A stretch of 64,000 nt of DNA from Isoetes taiwanensis (taxonomy: Eukaryota > Streptophyta > Lycopodiopsida > Isoetales > Isoetaceae): contig JAJEKV010000831.1 in assembly GCA_021234155.1 (NCBI GenBank), positions 18,986 to 82,985 on the forward strand, in the 5' to 3' direction. Every line of letters starts with the position of its first letter. Positions within the stretch are counted from its first letter, which is position 1. This document shows positions 44,906-57,299 of the stretch, in pieces. The translations under genes and the position numbers were made by a program. A model generated the notes under the pieces. That model had not been told where the DNA came from. It was given only the letters and a program-made list of their open reading frames with translations, and did no database searches.

Positions 44906-46023
44906 AGTACGTGAGTCCATGAGTATCTTATGATATGAATCTTACTTTCATTGTAATCCTACTTTCAATGCATTTTCATTGTATTCGTGTTTTCATTGTA
45001 ATCTTACTTTCAGTGTATGAGTATCTTACTCTACTTGAATGTGAAATACTGACTTGTGATTATGGGTGCTTTTTTTATTGACCTACTCAAAAAATCATGT
45101 CGCGACATTGGTGCTGGTAAGGTGCTGATACCCGTCATAAAAATTTTTCGACCACCCTTCACGTTTCGTCAAGCACTTCACCCGCCATAGCCAGCCTTGA
45201 GCGGGAGTCAAGATCCATCATTCCTGCTATTTTTGGCCAAGTCATCGATCCCGAAATTTTAGTTTGCAATCTCCAATTGAATTGGAATTTTCCCTTAAAT
45301 CAAATGCCGCACCTTCTCGTAATTATGATGTTCGGCGTTTCTTGAAGCAATGACTATGGTTCTTGAGTTGAGAGATGAATTCCTTGTTTCGCGGTCCGTG
45401 CATTGTGCGCGAATTTGATGCCGGGGAATGTGGCGGGCATGCAAGAGTTCACAACAATTCCAAGATTTTGAGAGTGTCTGTTTCACAATTTGCGTAAAAA
45501 TTACCTTGAAGAATCACCTACAAATAATCAAGCCGGTACTCACATTGAAACAATGGATTTCACAAGGAATGAAGAAACTACATATGAAGTCGAAAATTCA
45601 GATCAAGAATTTCATCATGAAGATGAAAGACAAGGTAGTCCTTGTTAAATGCTTCTGCTATTAAATTGCTGAATTTTTTTGTTCTAAATTGCTGATTGAT
45701 GTAATGCACTGCTTTCAGTGGAACAAAATTCATTCAATGGTGCTGAATTTATGGACTTTGAACATGATTTCAACATGTCAAGTATGCAATTTAAATTTGT
45801 TACTTGGTTTATAAAAACTAAACTGACATGCTAAAATTACAGGAGAATATGGTGGAATATCAAATGAGGATGCTAAAGTTATGGATGTTGGCAATGCTGT
45901 AGAGGTTGGATCCGATTTGTCATAATGGTGTACTTGCTATAATAGAGGTATTTGCATTGATAAATTTCGTTAATTCGATCAGAAGTTAGAATTGGCAAAG
46001 GCGTTTGCAAAACCAAGAGAATT
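44906..46023. other. Mostly non-coding; short coding-like pieces at 45.5-45.9 kb
   Basis: TTTCATTGTAATCTTACTTTCA-like repeats (44930-45020) then unrecognised DNA. Between 45553 and 45890 short exon-like frames (TRNEETTYEVENSDQEFHHE; NGAEFMDFEHDFNM) lead toward the next coding remnant and may be its 5' exons. Confidence 0.3.
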
Positions 46024-46767
46024 ATGAAGCCGCAAAAAAAAAAAAAATATCTCAAAAAAGACAAAATAAAATGGTCTGAGGATTCAAAGATAGAAAAAAG
46101 AGAAGTGGATGCATTAACCGCGAATTGCAACTTAGGTGCTAGTTTTGCAAATGATGCTACCGCTGGTAAGAAAGGTTCATTCAAAGAAGTGGAAGAAAAG
46201 AAAGTTGTCAAAAGAATTAGGCAAGCTTGTGAACGCCATTGTGTGAGAATGCTACATCCGAAGAAAGAGTGGAAATTTAGGGGTGCTAGAAAGTGGATAC
46301 CCCGAACTAGATCTATACGATGTGTGGAGAGCAAGAAGTGCCGCAATGACTTTTACAAATCAATGGTGAAACTAACAAAGTCCGCTTTTTGCCAAGCAAA
46401 TGAATCAATAGGAAGATTGTGGGATTCGCAAAGAAATAGAAGATTGGTCAAGCAGAAAGCATGATAGTGGACCATGGTCCATGTTCAAGAAGAATACTAG
46501 ATTTGATGGACTCTCTTATGATGAGAGGAAACTTATAGTTGACTTTTGGAGAGATAACACACGAGTGTCTCCATGCAAGAAACATGTTATAAGGATTAGA
46601 GTGGCTAAAGGAACAACCTGTTCCAGCTCCCTGACATTGTGGAAGATCAAATTATGGATAGCTTGCATCAAAGCACATCCATTTATGCTCAAGAAGTTTT
46701 AGAGTCTAAAGGAAATGATCTGAAAGGAAAGAAGAAATCAAAAGCAAAAGGCAAAGATGCTTTGTGA
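46024..46767 (+). pseudogene. Basic coding remnant, possibly from a DUF7869-type relative
   Basis: 46024-46464 encodes a Lys/Arg-rich protein (KKVVKRIRQACERHCVRML, WKFRGARKWIPRTRSIRC). After a one-base slip, 46466-46600 reads HDSGPWSMFKKNTRFDGLSY and IVDFWRDNTRVSPCKKHVI; after more slips the end is DIVEDQIMDSLHQSTSIYAQ and a Lys-rich tail, stopping at 46767. The FWRDNTRVSPxKKxV motif is like the one that precedes the catalytic part in some DUF7869-type proteins. The identification is weak. Confidence 0.4.
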
Positions 46768-46789
46768 TTCAAATCAGAAACCCTTGTAA

Positions 46790-47390
46790 AATGTGAAACA
46801 TATTGTAAATTGTAAATCATATTGTAAATTTGTAGTCATATTGAAGTTGTCATAATTCATATGTTGTCAAATATGTTGTCATAGTTCATATGTAATCAAA
46901 TTGGTTGTCAATCATAACCATAAACATATATGTAAACAATCATATTGGTTGTCAATCATAAACAATCATAAACAAATATGTAACCATAAACAATCATATT
47001 GCTAGATAGCTATCAATCATAAACTTGGAATGTAAACTAGCTATAGATCATAAACAATCATTCTTGGAATGTAAACCTTATATTCATGTACACCTTATAT
47101 TCATGTACACCTTATATTCATGTGTACACCTTATATTCATATGTAAACATTGCTGGGGTTATACATATGTAAACCTTGCTATTCATTGCTATTCATATGT
47201 AAACCTTCCTATTATGTAATACATAAACCTTATACATAAACCCTTTTACATAAACCTTATATTAATGTAAACCTTTTACATGTAAAAACCTTATGTAAAA
47301 ACTTATGTAAAACCTAATGTAAAACATAATATTCATGGAATGTAAACCTTATATTAGTGTAAACCTTGCTATTACATAAATATACAAAAA
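46790..47390. repeat. AT-rich degenerate tandem repeat region
   Basis: Interleaved units such as AACCTTATATTCATGTACACC and CATAAACAATCATA are repeated many times with drift. The short open frames here are products of the repeats. Confidence 0.8.
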
Positions 47391-48137
47391 ACATGTCAAC
47401 ACTATGGAACAAAATTGTGTTGCATGTATAAAAGATCCACATAATATTTTAAAAAAGAAAACATCCTCATAATATCCTCCCCGGTAGATGCCGATAAGAT
47501 GCCCGGTAGTCAAAAAGACCGCTAAATTCAAAAAAGTCTTGCCTTTTTAAAAGCAAGATAATTTTCTTCCAAAGGTACCACTTGGAAGGAATTCTTCTTC
47601 GAGTCTGCCCCTTTATCCCTGTGATAAATCTGCCCTTTATCCCGCGGATAACTGCTCCCTTTATCCTCTTCAAAGATCATAGTTCTTCACATCTCCAAAG
47701 ATCTTGATCTTCTATAGGTTCGACCTTGCATCTTCAAGCAGCGACTTTTCACAAAGAATGGTAGACACATTTCCTGCAACAAGAATTCAATATTAACTAC
47801 AACTAAATTGAACATGGACTACTATTCAAATTTTCGCTTAGACTTACCATTTTTCTTCAGTGCTCCAGGCTTGTTTCTTGCACGGGTCTTCTTGTAAGTA
47901 GTGTTGTCCAAGGTCGCTGTGGGTCTTCTTGTCTGCAAGATTAATTTAAAATTAATGTAACTTAAAGAGAAGTTATAATACTAAAACTAAATGTGTACCT
48001 TTTATGGGAGATATGTGAGCAAATTTAACAGGACTCAGCTTGTCAATATCTATAACTGTTCAAATAGAATTGAAGTTAGCACAAAACAAAAACATTACAA
48101 GATACATTGAACAAGAATACTTACTTGCAACAGGCTT

Positions 48138-49486
48138 CTAGTCTTTCTTTATGCTGGCCCTTGTCTTCCTTTTCTTAATTTTTGCAGTCCTTTCTGCCTT
48201 AAATTCAGCACTTGCAGGTTTATTGTACAAAGTGGTGCTGCTATCAACTTCATCCTTCTGCTTCTTATCTTCATCACTGTTTGCATTTTCAGTTTCTTCT
48301 TCATCTTCATAGTTAGAGTCCTCTTCAATCACAACACTGAATTCTTTGAATCCCAGTTCCTACAAAATATTGCTTGGGACTTCCTCTCCACAAAAGGGAA
48401 CCACACAGTGCATAGTTTTCAGCACAGTTGAAAAGCAAAACACATGGTACTTATGTCCACATTGGTTTATTTTAACAAACATGTCATATTCTTGAGGAAA
48501 ACAAAGGCCACATGCCTGACATACATCAGTAGTTAGCAAAGGCAAAGAATACACACCCATACCCAACTCCATCCGAGATTTGGTGCTTTCACTATCTTGC
48601 TGCATGGCTGAAATATGCTTAGCCTTTGCATGCCACTTAGCCATTGATTCCTCATAGGTATCTATTTCATCCTTCAGCAAAGAAATTTCTTCACGAATGT
48701 CTTCTTCACCTTTAGAATCTATTTTCGAAGTGTCGACTCTAAAAGCTCTCGCGATAACTACTTCATCATTCTTTAGTTTTGCAATAGCATCAACTTCTTC
48801 CGGAAAATCACGTTCAAGGTCTTCTCGACTTCGCTTGGCCTCTATATTTTCATATATAGCTTTGCAAGCTATGTCCGCTCCAAAGAATAACAACACCTTC
48901 TTTCCTCAACAAAGACTCGCTTTGATAATAGCAACTCCTCCAGATCTCTCTTCATCTCGTAAGCTTACCCAAGTGATCCAAAACAGCGTTGCTATTCAAA
49001 CAAGAGTCGCTGGTCTCTCCCTTTAGAAATGGGCGCCGATGTTCGATAAGCTTCTCAGAAGCAAAACTAGCCCAAGTTCACTTTGAATTGCCCCGGGTTT
49101 GACAAAGCTCGTGGGTATTACTCCAAGCAAAAGCTCGAGCAAAGGTTACCCTAACCTCATTGTTGGTAGGCTTGCTTTTTCTCGATAAATCCTTTCCAAA
49201 GCAGGTCATGCAAAGTGTATAACCGGGGCCTAACAAATTTTAAATTTATCTTTCCTTTCCGGCGGGCACCGCCCACTTCAAGAAAATCACTACCGGAAAC
49301 ATCCTTCGCTTTCAAATCCTTTGGCTTCTTCCCTTCATTACACAAACCTCTCGTTTGTGTGAAATTCATACTCGTTCTAGTAAAAGCGGCCTCGATAACA
49401 TCAAACGTTGTTTTTAGTTCAATATCGTAGATAAACAAAAGAGCATGAGAAATAGAGGGATTTTTACCTCGCGGACTTCCCGCCAT
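48138..49486 (-). pseudogene. RING-like zinc-finger protein gene, interrupted
   Basis: ATG at 49486 opens MAGSPRGKNPSISHALLFIY. After frame slips near 49157 and 48900, 48896-48360 gives an acidic, coiled-coil-like stretch (AKRSREDLERDFPEEVDAIA) followed by CQACGLCFPQEYDMFVKINQ, CGHKYHVFCF and HCVVPFCGEEVP. The spacing of Cys and His resembles a RING-type or related zinc finger. After one TAG (48360-48362) the same frame continues ELGFKEFSVVIEEDSNYEDE and ends in a basic tail (AKIKKRKTRASIKKD) at 48138. I cannot name the protein; an E3 ligase or chromatin role is possible. Upstream, a frame at 49893-49630 may be an additional exon. Confidence 0.55.
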
Positions 49487-52400
49487 AGCTAGATGTCGGA
49501 ATTCCTAAGAGTAGCGTAATGAACCTAACTTCCCAACCCAATTACACTTTCAATCAAGCTTCAAAATCAAATGATCACGATTCGAAAATCCCTAGTGCAC
49601 CTAATCAATCCCGCGCCACTTAAAACTTTTCACAAGCAGCCCGCAGACACTCGCGAAAATGATGAAGGGCGCCCTTCAAGAATGATGAATCCAAGGCCTT
49701 CACGCCACGAAAAAGGTGAAAAATAGGTGCCGTGTTGTTGAGCCGCCGCAAAATTGGGTAGGTCAATAAAAAGCACCCTTTTATCTACTTGAGTTACATC
49801 TACTTGAATGTGGAATACCCGGAGGTCTCCGGGATGAGCTCCTTTCTTTTCTTTCGCCGCCCTTTCTTTTTCTTTCACGATCCGTGATAACAACTTGATA
49901 TTGAGACTAGAAGGCTAAGGTAGAGGCTTGTTGAGAAGGTTGTTTCTACGTTTTGTAAGCAATGGCACATATCGAGGTATGATTTACCATGTCGTCACAA
50001 AGTCTTAAGCATCTAAAAAGATTTTTTGCATCTAGATAGACTATGCAAAATGTTTGTATAAAGAAACCTTGCGGTGTCCGTAATGTCGAGGATCAAATCC
50101 CCCTTCTATGCCTACAATTTTAATGGTTAAGTTGCACCATAGTAAATGTGTTCAACCCCTGGTTGAACTTGTGAATATGTGCACTTTGTTGAGTCGAACA
50201 ATTGCTCTAAGTTGAATGAAGTGTTTTCACAAAATGAGAAGTTTGAAGTCTTAACAACTCAAACTACATACTCCCGTGATTATATCTTCACATTTTAGGA
50301 CCGATTTGGAAACACACACTTATTTTTATCTTGATGCAAGGAATTCTTGCACTTCCTATATTATTGATCGGCCTTGAATGCAAGGCACATGGGACTTGAG
50401 TAATCTTCCAAGATTATTTGCCATTGTACAAGATAAATTGAACTTATATCACAGGGTTTCTTTTCAACAATTTAGGAATTTAGAGGTTCAAATTCAAAGT
50501 AATATTAGTATGGGGCAAAGACTTTTAATTAGAGGGCATCCGATTTGAGATTAAGAAGAGCAAGCATGTGGCTATTTTTATTCCCTACATGTATTCATTG
50601 CCTACTATTCTACTAGAACAATACTAAGCATAAGAAAAATGTAAAGAAAAGAACTATTAAAGTTTGATAAGAAACGGGAAAAGTAAGCAGCCATTTTGTG
50701 TGTATCTGTATATTGTATTCGACGTTAGCAACGTTTCAAATATGCAACAAAAACTAGCAACACTTACAAATAGAAGGACCATCCAACCCAAAATTGTAGA
50801 CTAGTATTTATGTTGTGCATCACAAGTTAATATACCTTATCGGTTTTTTTTTCTATCTTTATCGGTTTTTTTTGTATCGTTGGTAGCCACTGATGGGTAG
50901 CATATTCCTGGCATTGTGCCGTAGGATCCACACGGCCATCGACATTTTGCCAAAAAAATCATTACCTACATTTTCTATGGTCTCGATTGAAATTTCACGT
51001 AACCATGGTTGCCAACGCCTTCACCAGGACAACAGATGATGCCCTACAAGTTAAAGTTCTAACACTGGAACTACGCGCCGAGATTTTAAGGAGGGCATGA
51101 GAAGTGTAAACCATAACAACAGTAATCATTACTATATATGCTTCTAAAATGTTTTTGTTTATCACACGAGACCAATGAGAGATTATTTTTTCAGATTTGT
51201 TGTATTTTGTACCCGTGGGATGAGATAGCGTAAGTCTAGAATATTTTTTGGCTGCCATCAAATGATGAGATTCCATAGAGGTATGCAAAGGCATTTTGTT
51301 ATCTATTTTTTTGTAAAGTGTTTATTTTTCTGCTGCTCCAAACTCGATTATGCATTAAAAACTTGCATGGTTTTAGGATGTGTAAGCATCCGCTTGCTAT
51401 TATACGATGCAAATGGGTGGGAGGTGATGTGATTAATGAAGTTGCCCATGATATCCCTATTCCTGGATATAAGACCAAGAATTTGGGATGCAACAGTTCC
51501 TGCTTCTGAGTTCGTGACAAATACCAATTTCGCGAAAAACGTAATGAAACACCGCCGCATTGTCTATCTCTTCCTTCGAACCAATCCCGTAATGACAACC
51601 CGAAAAAGAACAATTCTTAGCAATGACAATCCAAAAGTGACAATTCTTAAGTCATTCTAATTGTGATTTACCCGATCTTTGGTGTTACAAAACATCTCAA
51701 TAAATCTATTGACATAATTTATGACATATACACCACAATCTTGGTTGTTATGTTGTTGGGGAGCATCCATCAAGATGCAAGGAGCATCAGGAAGGCCGAT
51801 TCCTCGTGCTTTCCACCTCTTGAACAGGTCACTCAAGAACCCGAAATGTAATCCTTCGGCAATTGCTTTCTCCCTCTCTCAAGATAGCCCATATCCGGCC
51901 GGGGGCTTGGTAGGCTACGATCCATCCATATCCGGCAAAGATGAGCTTGGCATAAGGTGGGGTGCCCGATATTGGTTCACGGGCGTTTTGGCAAGCTCAA
52001 ATTAACTCGTATGCACAAAGGGGTTTATTTTAGGGTTCGGGGAGGGACCAAATGACGATGCATGACCGAGTTAGACCCTATTTTTGGAAGATGGTGCACA
52101 GGGGCAAATTGAAGATCCTATGGTGTATGTGGTCGGCTTCCATACCGCTTTAGGATGGCGCCCTAATCCCTTCTTTAAATGCATGTATTCTTGATGGCTC
52201 CCTGATGCAAGAGATTTCGAGCCGGGAAAAGCTTTGGGCGCCTTATTTCTACCATTTGGCGCCTCAATTCTTGCATGCACTTCATCCTCAGATTCAATCT
52301 GCCCTCACATGCTCCGGATCGATCTCGGACATCTCCCACCGCGGAGATTTGTGTTTCAGATTTGCATGCAAGCTTTTAGAGGAAGATTTGAACTTGTATT

Positions 52401-52569
52401 CGTGGTCTTGGAATTCGACATCGTTGCCTCCTTTTTATCTTACTCACTCTTTCTATTTAAATGTGTTCTTCATGTCTTAGTCCTTGCTCTACTTTGTCCG
52501 TTTCTTCTATTTCTTGTTTATTTCTTGTCTCATTATTGCATTCCGGATCATTGCGTTCTCTCATTCTTC
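49487..52569. other. No recognised gene
   Basis: One unrecognised minus-strand frame (49630-49893, LSRIVKEKERAAKEKKGAHP) looks protein-like. 50-51.3 kb is AT-rich without signals. 51.3-52.5 kb has short frames on both strands, none recognised; part of it may be the 5' flank of the Pogo element. Confidence 0.3.
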
Positions 52570-54875
52570 ATGGAATTAAGAAGAAGCCGAGTTGTAGGCA
52601 GGGGAGGGGAGTCTGCTCCTCCTCCTAAGAGTAAGAAAGGAGGATAGTGAGTGAACCTATTATGCTGTAGAACTTGACCAGGAGGTTGCACAAAATCCCA
52701 ACCGCTTGGCAAACAAGAGGATAAGATGCCAAAAGAGGGGCAAAGTGGTCAATGGATGATATGGAGAGTGCTCAAGATGCATTTGATGATGGAAGCATGA
52801 GCATTAGAGGTTTGCTGCACATTTTGGTATTCCCGCTAGTACTTTGAGGAACTCCGGGTCAGATGGTAGAAGCGTAAATAAACTTGGACCTAGGCCTAAA
52901 TGTCTTACTATAGAAGAGAAGAATGAACTGTGTTGGGTTCATTCCTCGAGCAAATGAGGGAAGAGGGGTAACCATTGATTGCCTCTCGTAAGAAGGCAAG
53001 TGAGGTTGCTGCAGGTAGAACAACCCTTTGGAAGGATGGCATACCGAAGATCATGGTGGAGAGCCTTCAAAAGGAGGCACCCGAGTGTGACTTTGAGAAG
53101 CCCAGAGACATTGGACATACAAAGAGTGAGGGCATTGAACACGGATAACCCGCTTTTGCCTTTTTTATACCAACCTAAGAAACATTCTTGAAGAGCTAAT
53201 TGACCCCCATTGCATCTGAATTGTGATGAAACCGCATCATGGCCGGAGAAAAAAAAGGCGTGAGAATTTTGCAAGAAGAGGGCAGCAAGATGTGGTCGTA
53301 ATGTGCCAAAAAGTAGGCAATGGATCATTGCTCTAGTGTGCATAAATGCATCCGTGGTAAGATTCCTTGTGTCTATGTTTCTAAGGGTAAGTTTGAAAGG
53401 TTGGGGCCTCCTTGCGGGTCAGAGGAGCCGTGTCGCCATGGCATTTGTAAGAGTGCTTGGGTAACTAATGCCCTCTTTGCCAAGTGGATCGACCACTTCA
53501 AGTACAAGGTCCCGGTGGGGTTAGCCGACCAGACCACATCTCCTTATTTGTGATGGACATGGTTCACATGTCAACTTGAATGTGATTGAACATGCAAGAG
53601 AAATTGGCTTGCATATTCTACATTGCCTCCCCCATACTAGCCATGCACTACAACTTTGGGCGTGTCTGTTTTTGGTCCATTTAAGAGTATGATATATGAA
53701 GTGTGATTGCTGCACATGTATTCACACTATGTCATGGTTACTAGTTATGTTCTTGTTGTGGTGTTGCGGAGCAATTTAGGAAGACACGGATGGAGTACAT
53801 GGACGGGGGAGGTTCCCAAGGATCCCAACAGGTCGACATGGTCGGTATGGTCTCCAAGACGTTGTCCCTCTCCATTCCGATAATATCAAGTTTGGATTTG
53901 AGAAGATTGTGAATCGCTTTTAGCTTCATGAAAGTTAAACCCACTAAAATTGCCAATAGGATGGCTAATGCTACCTGACCCTAAAGGTAGCAATGATTCT
54001 GGGGATGACGAAGAGGATCTTGTTGAGCAAGAGGCACTTGACCCCCTCCCTATCCCAATTGCCCCTTAAATTAAAATGTTGCCGGCCAGACATCCCTATC
54101 CCCATTGTAGAACATGCAACCGGTGGTATCAAGACCCTCTTGATGATGAGCAAGCATCAATCCAAATGGAACAATCATTTGCTCATGGTGAACGGGCAGA
54201 AGGGAAGTTACCCGTGAGGAGGGAAGAATTCAGGGCTTTGGGTTTGACCTTGCAGCAAATGCTACTTGTGAATAGTGACGATGTCCTTGCTGCCAAGCTA
54301 GAGCAAAAGAGAAAGGCTGAGAAAGCAGAAAAACTTAGGCTTAAGTGTATTCAGCAGAAGAAGAGGTTGCATGCACTTAAAGCTAAGGCAAAGGCGTCTG
54401 ATGCTATAAAAGAAGGCCGAGGCTAAGGCGACAAAGAAGCTCAAAAAAAAAATTGTTTGACACTAATTATGAATCAGCAACATGGAGGTCCATGTTATTT
54501 ACTAATGAGGGCAAGTGCAAGTATTCTAGCCATGACCTCTTTGGCCCTCCTAAACCATTGTCTCAACTGCTAGGGAGGCAAGAGCAAAGATTAGAATTAG
54601 GCTTTGAAGCAGCGGGTTCATCCCAATTGAGGATGACATTACCATGATTGAAGGGGACAAATTTGTTGAAGTGCAAGATCACTTTGAGGAGGATGTTCAT
54701 GAAGAGGGCAATGTTGAGCTCTCTTGAATGACAAAGGGAACTCTATTCACCCTTCAAGTGAAGGGTTCATAGATAGTCAACCACATGACATGGATGTGGA
54801 TAATGTTGCTTGTACTCTCCAAGGGCAAGTGGATGATAGTGATGAGGAGGAACTTGGGATACGAGTAGACCTTTG
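52570..54875 (+). pseudogene. Pogo-type DNA transposase (psq, CENP-B HTH, DDE)
   Basis: ATG at 52570 starts MELRRSRVVGRGGESAPPPK. In changing frames: a pipsqueak-type helix-turn-helix (AKWSMDDMESAQDAFDDGSM, then HFGIPASTLRNSG and LGPRPKCLTIEEKNEL, 52738-52930), a CENP-B/Tc5-type HTH (WWRAFKRRHPSVTLRSPETL, near 53060), then the catalytic part with FAKWIDHFKYKVP, LICDGHGSHVNLNVIEHARE (53545) and LHCLPHTSHALQLW (53620). The C-terminal tail is charged (LEQKRKAEKAEKLRLK, 54300) and ends QGQVDDSDEEELGIRVDL near 54873. Such enzymes cut and paste DNA with a TA target. At least five frame changes and several stops make it inactive. TIRs were not found by eye. Confidence 0.8.
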
Positions 54876-54954
54876 AATGTCTTCACAATGAGCCATTAGC
54901 ATGAACAAGTAGTCACAATGTTGTGTGAGAACTTTTGTAGGTCGAAGTTCTATA

Positions 54955-55115
54955 CTTCCACTAACTACAATGCATGGGTTGCATTGAATTTTGTATATGC
55001 GTTCTATATTTCCACTAACTACAATGCATGGATAAGCATTGGATTTTGTATATGCAATTTTGTAATGTTAGTTAACTACAATGCATGGATATGCATTGCT
55101 TTTTGTACAATATAA
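54955..55115. repeat. Three-copy tandem repeat, about 55 bp unit
   Basis: Each unit contains AACTACAATGCATGG, then GCATTG and TTTTGTATATGC. Copies start at about 54956, 55010 and 55067, with drift in the last. Confidence 0.75.
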
Positions 55116-57299
55116 ATGGTATAATGAGGATTTTGTTGTTACAACATTAGTCAATGTCTACGATTGGGAAAACAACGCCTTTGTTCGACATTTAGGTTTG
55201 CAAGTTCAAAATTTGGATGATGTAAGTTGCTATTGTATTAACTTCTCTTGTTTTAATAGACATGTAACTTATATAAACCTCACGGTTTTCGGATGTTGGG
55301 ATTTTTGCACTAATGGGGAGTTGCATTGCATTTGAGGAGTAAAGTATTTTCATCCTATTTCTATTTGCAACCTTTTTAATTTGGAGGTGGATTGTGGAGA
55401 CTACTTGTCTCTGAATCCTTGCTCTCCCCATACTAATAGTGTGCATGGTTTGCTGGGGGGACAATGGAAATGACATGAAAATGTCATGAAGGTTCAATTC
55501 CGATCCCTCCGATGGATTTCATGGCTTTGTAGATGATGCTTGCATGTACATGTGCTATTATGGGCAAACAGTGGTGTATAACCAAGGCCACTTCATTGTG
55601 GAAGGTAAACCAAAGTGTTGTCCTCATCTCTCCAATCGAGCTCATTCGTGCACCAACTTGGAGTTCTCTGCGGAACACTAACTAAATGGTCCAACTCGCG
55701 GGACCACTATAATAACCGAGGGTGCCTCGACCCCTCTACTTTGCCAGGGCTACTACTCACCAGGTAACTCAAATTGTTGCATTATTTATATTGTTAGATA
55801 GGTCTAGATCTGGGGCACATGCTCATGTATTTTTATTGGTGATTAGAACTTTAGGTCGAGGGTTTTGGATCGAGCGCCACAAAAGTGAGCCAAACCGGCA
55901 CCCCACCTTAACCCATATTACAAAAGAATAGACTGTTTGCTCCATTCCGGTGATCACTGCGGCCTTGACTACGCAGCCAACAACAATGGCGTACAGCGGT
56001 ATTTTGTCTTCCCCGAAAGATGCCCATGTCACGATGATCGTCTTCTTCTAAATTGATGCATGCATGTCGGATGACAATGAAGCAAAACCACCACAGAGAC
56101 ACTTTTGGGACTTCTTGAGTCGTGACCAACAAAGTACTTTCGATTCACACTTCAAACATACGCACGCCATACGATTACTCATACAACACATGAAGCCAAA
56201 TTTAAGGTAACCATCCACAGAAATACCTGCGTAAATACAAAGCATAAATATTAAGCATAAATGGCGCAAGTTTTACGTGTCTTTCATGTATTATATTATA
56301 TGTTTGTTTTGGCGTGTTCTACCAGTATATGGATTGGTTCTTAATAAAGAGTAGGCTCAAGGTCAAGTCAATAGACTAAGGCTACGTTCCCATAATGATA
56401 GGACTTCAAATTTCTTGTCAGAGGTGAAATTAGGCAGTTCCCGTAATCTAACTTCAAAATTTGAGGTCAACTTCCAAAGTGGCTTGGATTTTTCAGAATG
56501 GAGGGGGTTTCAACTCTGCCGTTTACTTGCCTTGAATCTTGAGTCGATTCGGACCTACTCAAAATCTCTATTCGCTTTCTCGAAAACAAAATCCGCTTTG
56601 AAATGAATGGAAAGAAAGATAGATACCTCAGAATCACCGGTAAGCAGGTTTGGAAAACAAAGTGTAGCATTGATACCCTCCGTTACCCGGGACAACCCTT
56701 TGTCGCGGGCACGCTTGTTCCTTTGTTTTCGAGTTTAGCGGGCACTGGGGCAACCCTTTGTGCAAGTTTATGCTTGTTGTATGTATATCACTCTTGTATG
56801 TATATGTATAACGGGGTGCAAGAGACGGACAAAATAGATTGGTCTATCCCGGATCGCATTTTCGGGTTATGGCTTCCATCATCGCGTCATAAAGTCAATG
56901 CCGTTGATATACTCCGTTCAATTGTGCGGTCTAATCCATGTTTTTGTGGGTCAAAGATTGCACCCGGTGATCTGGCGGCGTGTGGCAGGCTACCGAGGTG
57001 TTGCCTTGTCGGTGAGTTTGGCACGATTGATGAAACATCTGTCGTGCCGAAGTTTTCGCCCGTGGTTTGCGGTTGGATTCGAGATGCTGCGTTTGGAACG
57101 GTTTTCCCGGCGGACCATTGCCGAGATTTGACGAAATGTTCCCGGCAAGGGCATCATTGCGCACGCCAGAGATTTTTAATCGGTGCGAAACAGTGCATTC
57201 TCAGGCTAGAACAAATTTGGTAGGCCCTATCACGGTATCATCCCTTAAAGATAATTAAATCATATTTTACACTACTTTCGGGTAAACAATAATTCATAA
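55116..57299. other. Unrecognised coding-like stretches
   Basis: Plus-strand 55505-55680 reads GFHGFVDDACMYMCYYGQTV and GHFIVEGKPKCCPHLSNRAH, a Cys-rich protein-like frame ending at TAA. 55940-56210 reads DDNEAKPPQRHFWDFLSRDQ in another frame. They could be a second gene carried by the Pogo-like element or a decayed host gene. 56603-57223 is open (206 codons) but unrecognised, and the shadow frames there are equally open. Confidence 0.25.

Noticed and set aside
47025-47219. Short frame with CVHLIF repeats
   Set aside because: It is a product of the AT-rich tandem repeat.
54955-55115. CRISPR-like array
   Set aside because: Three directly adjoining drifted copies without unique spacers, in plant nuclear DNA; a simple tandem repeat.
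56603-57223. 206-codon plus-strand gene
   Set aside because: No domain, no promoter or splice support, and the other frames are equally open.
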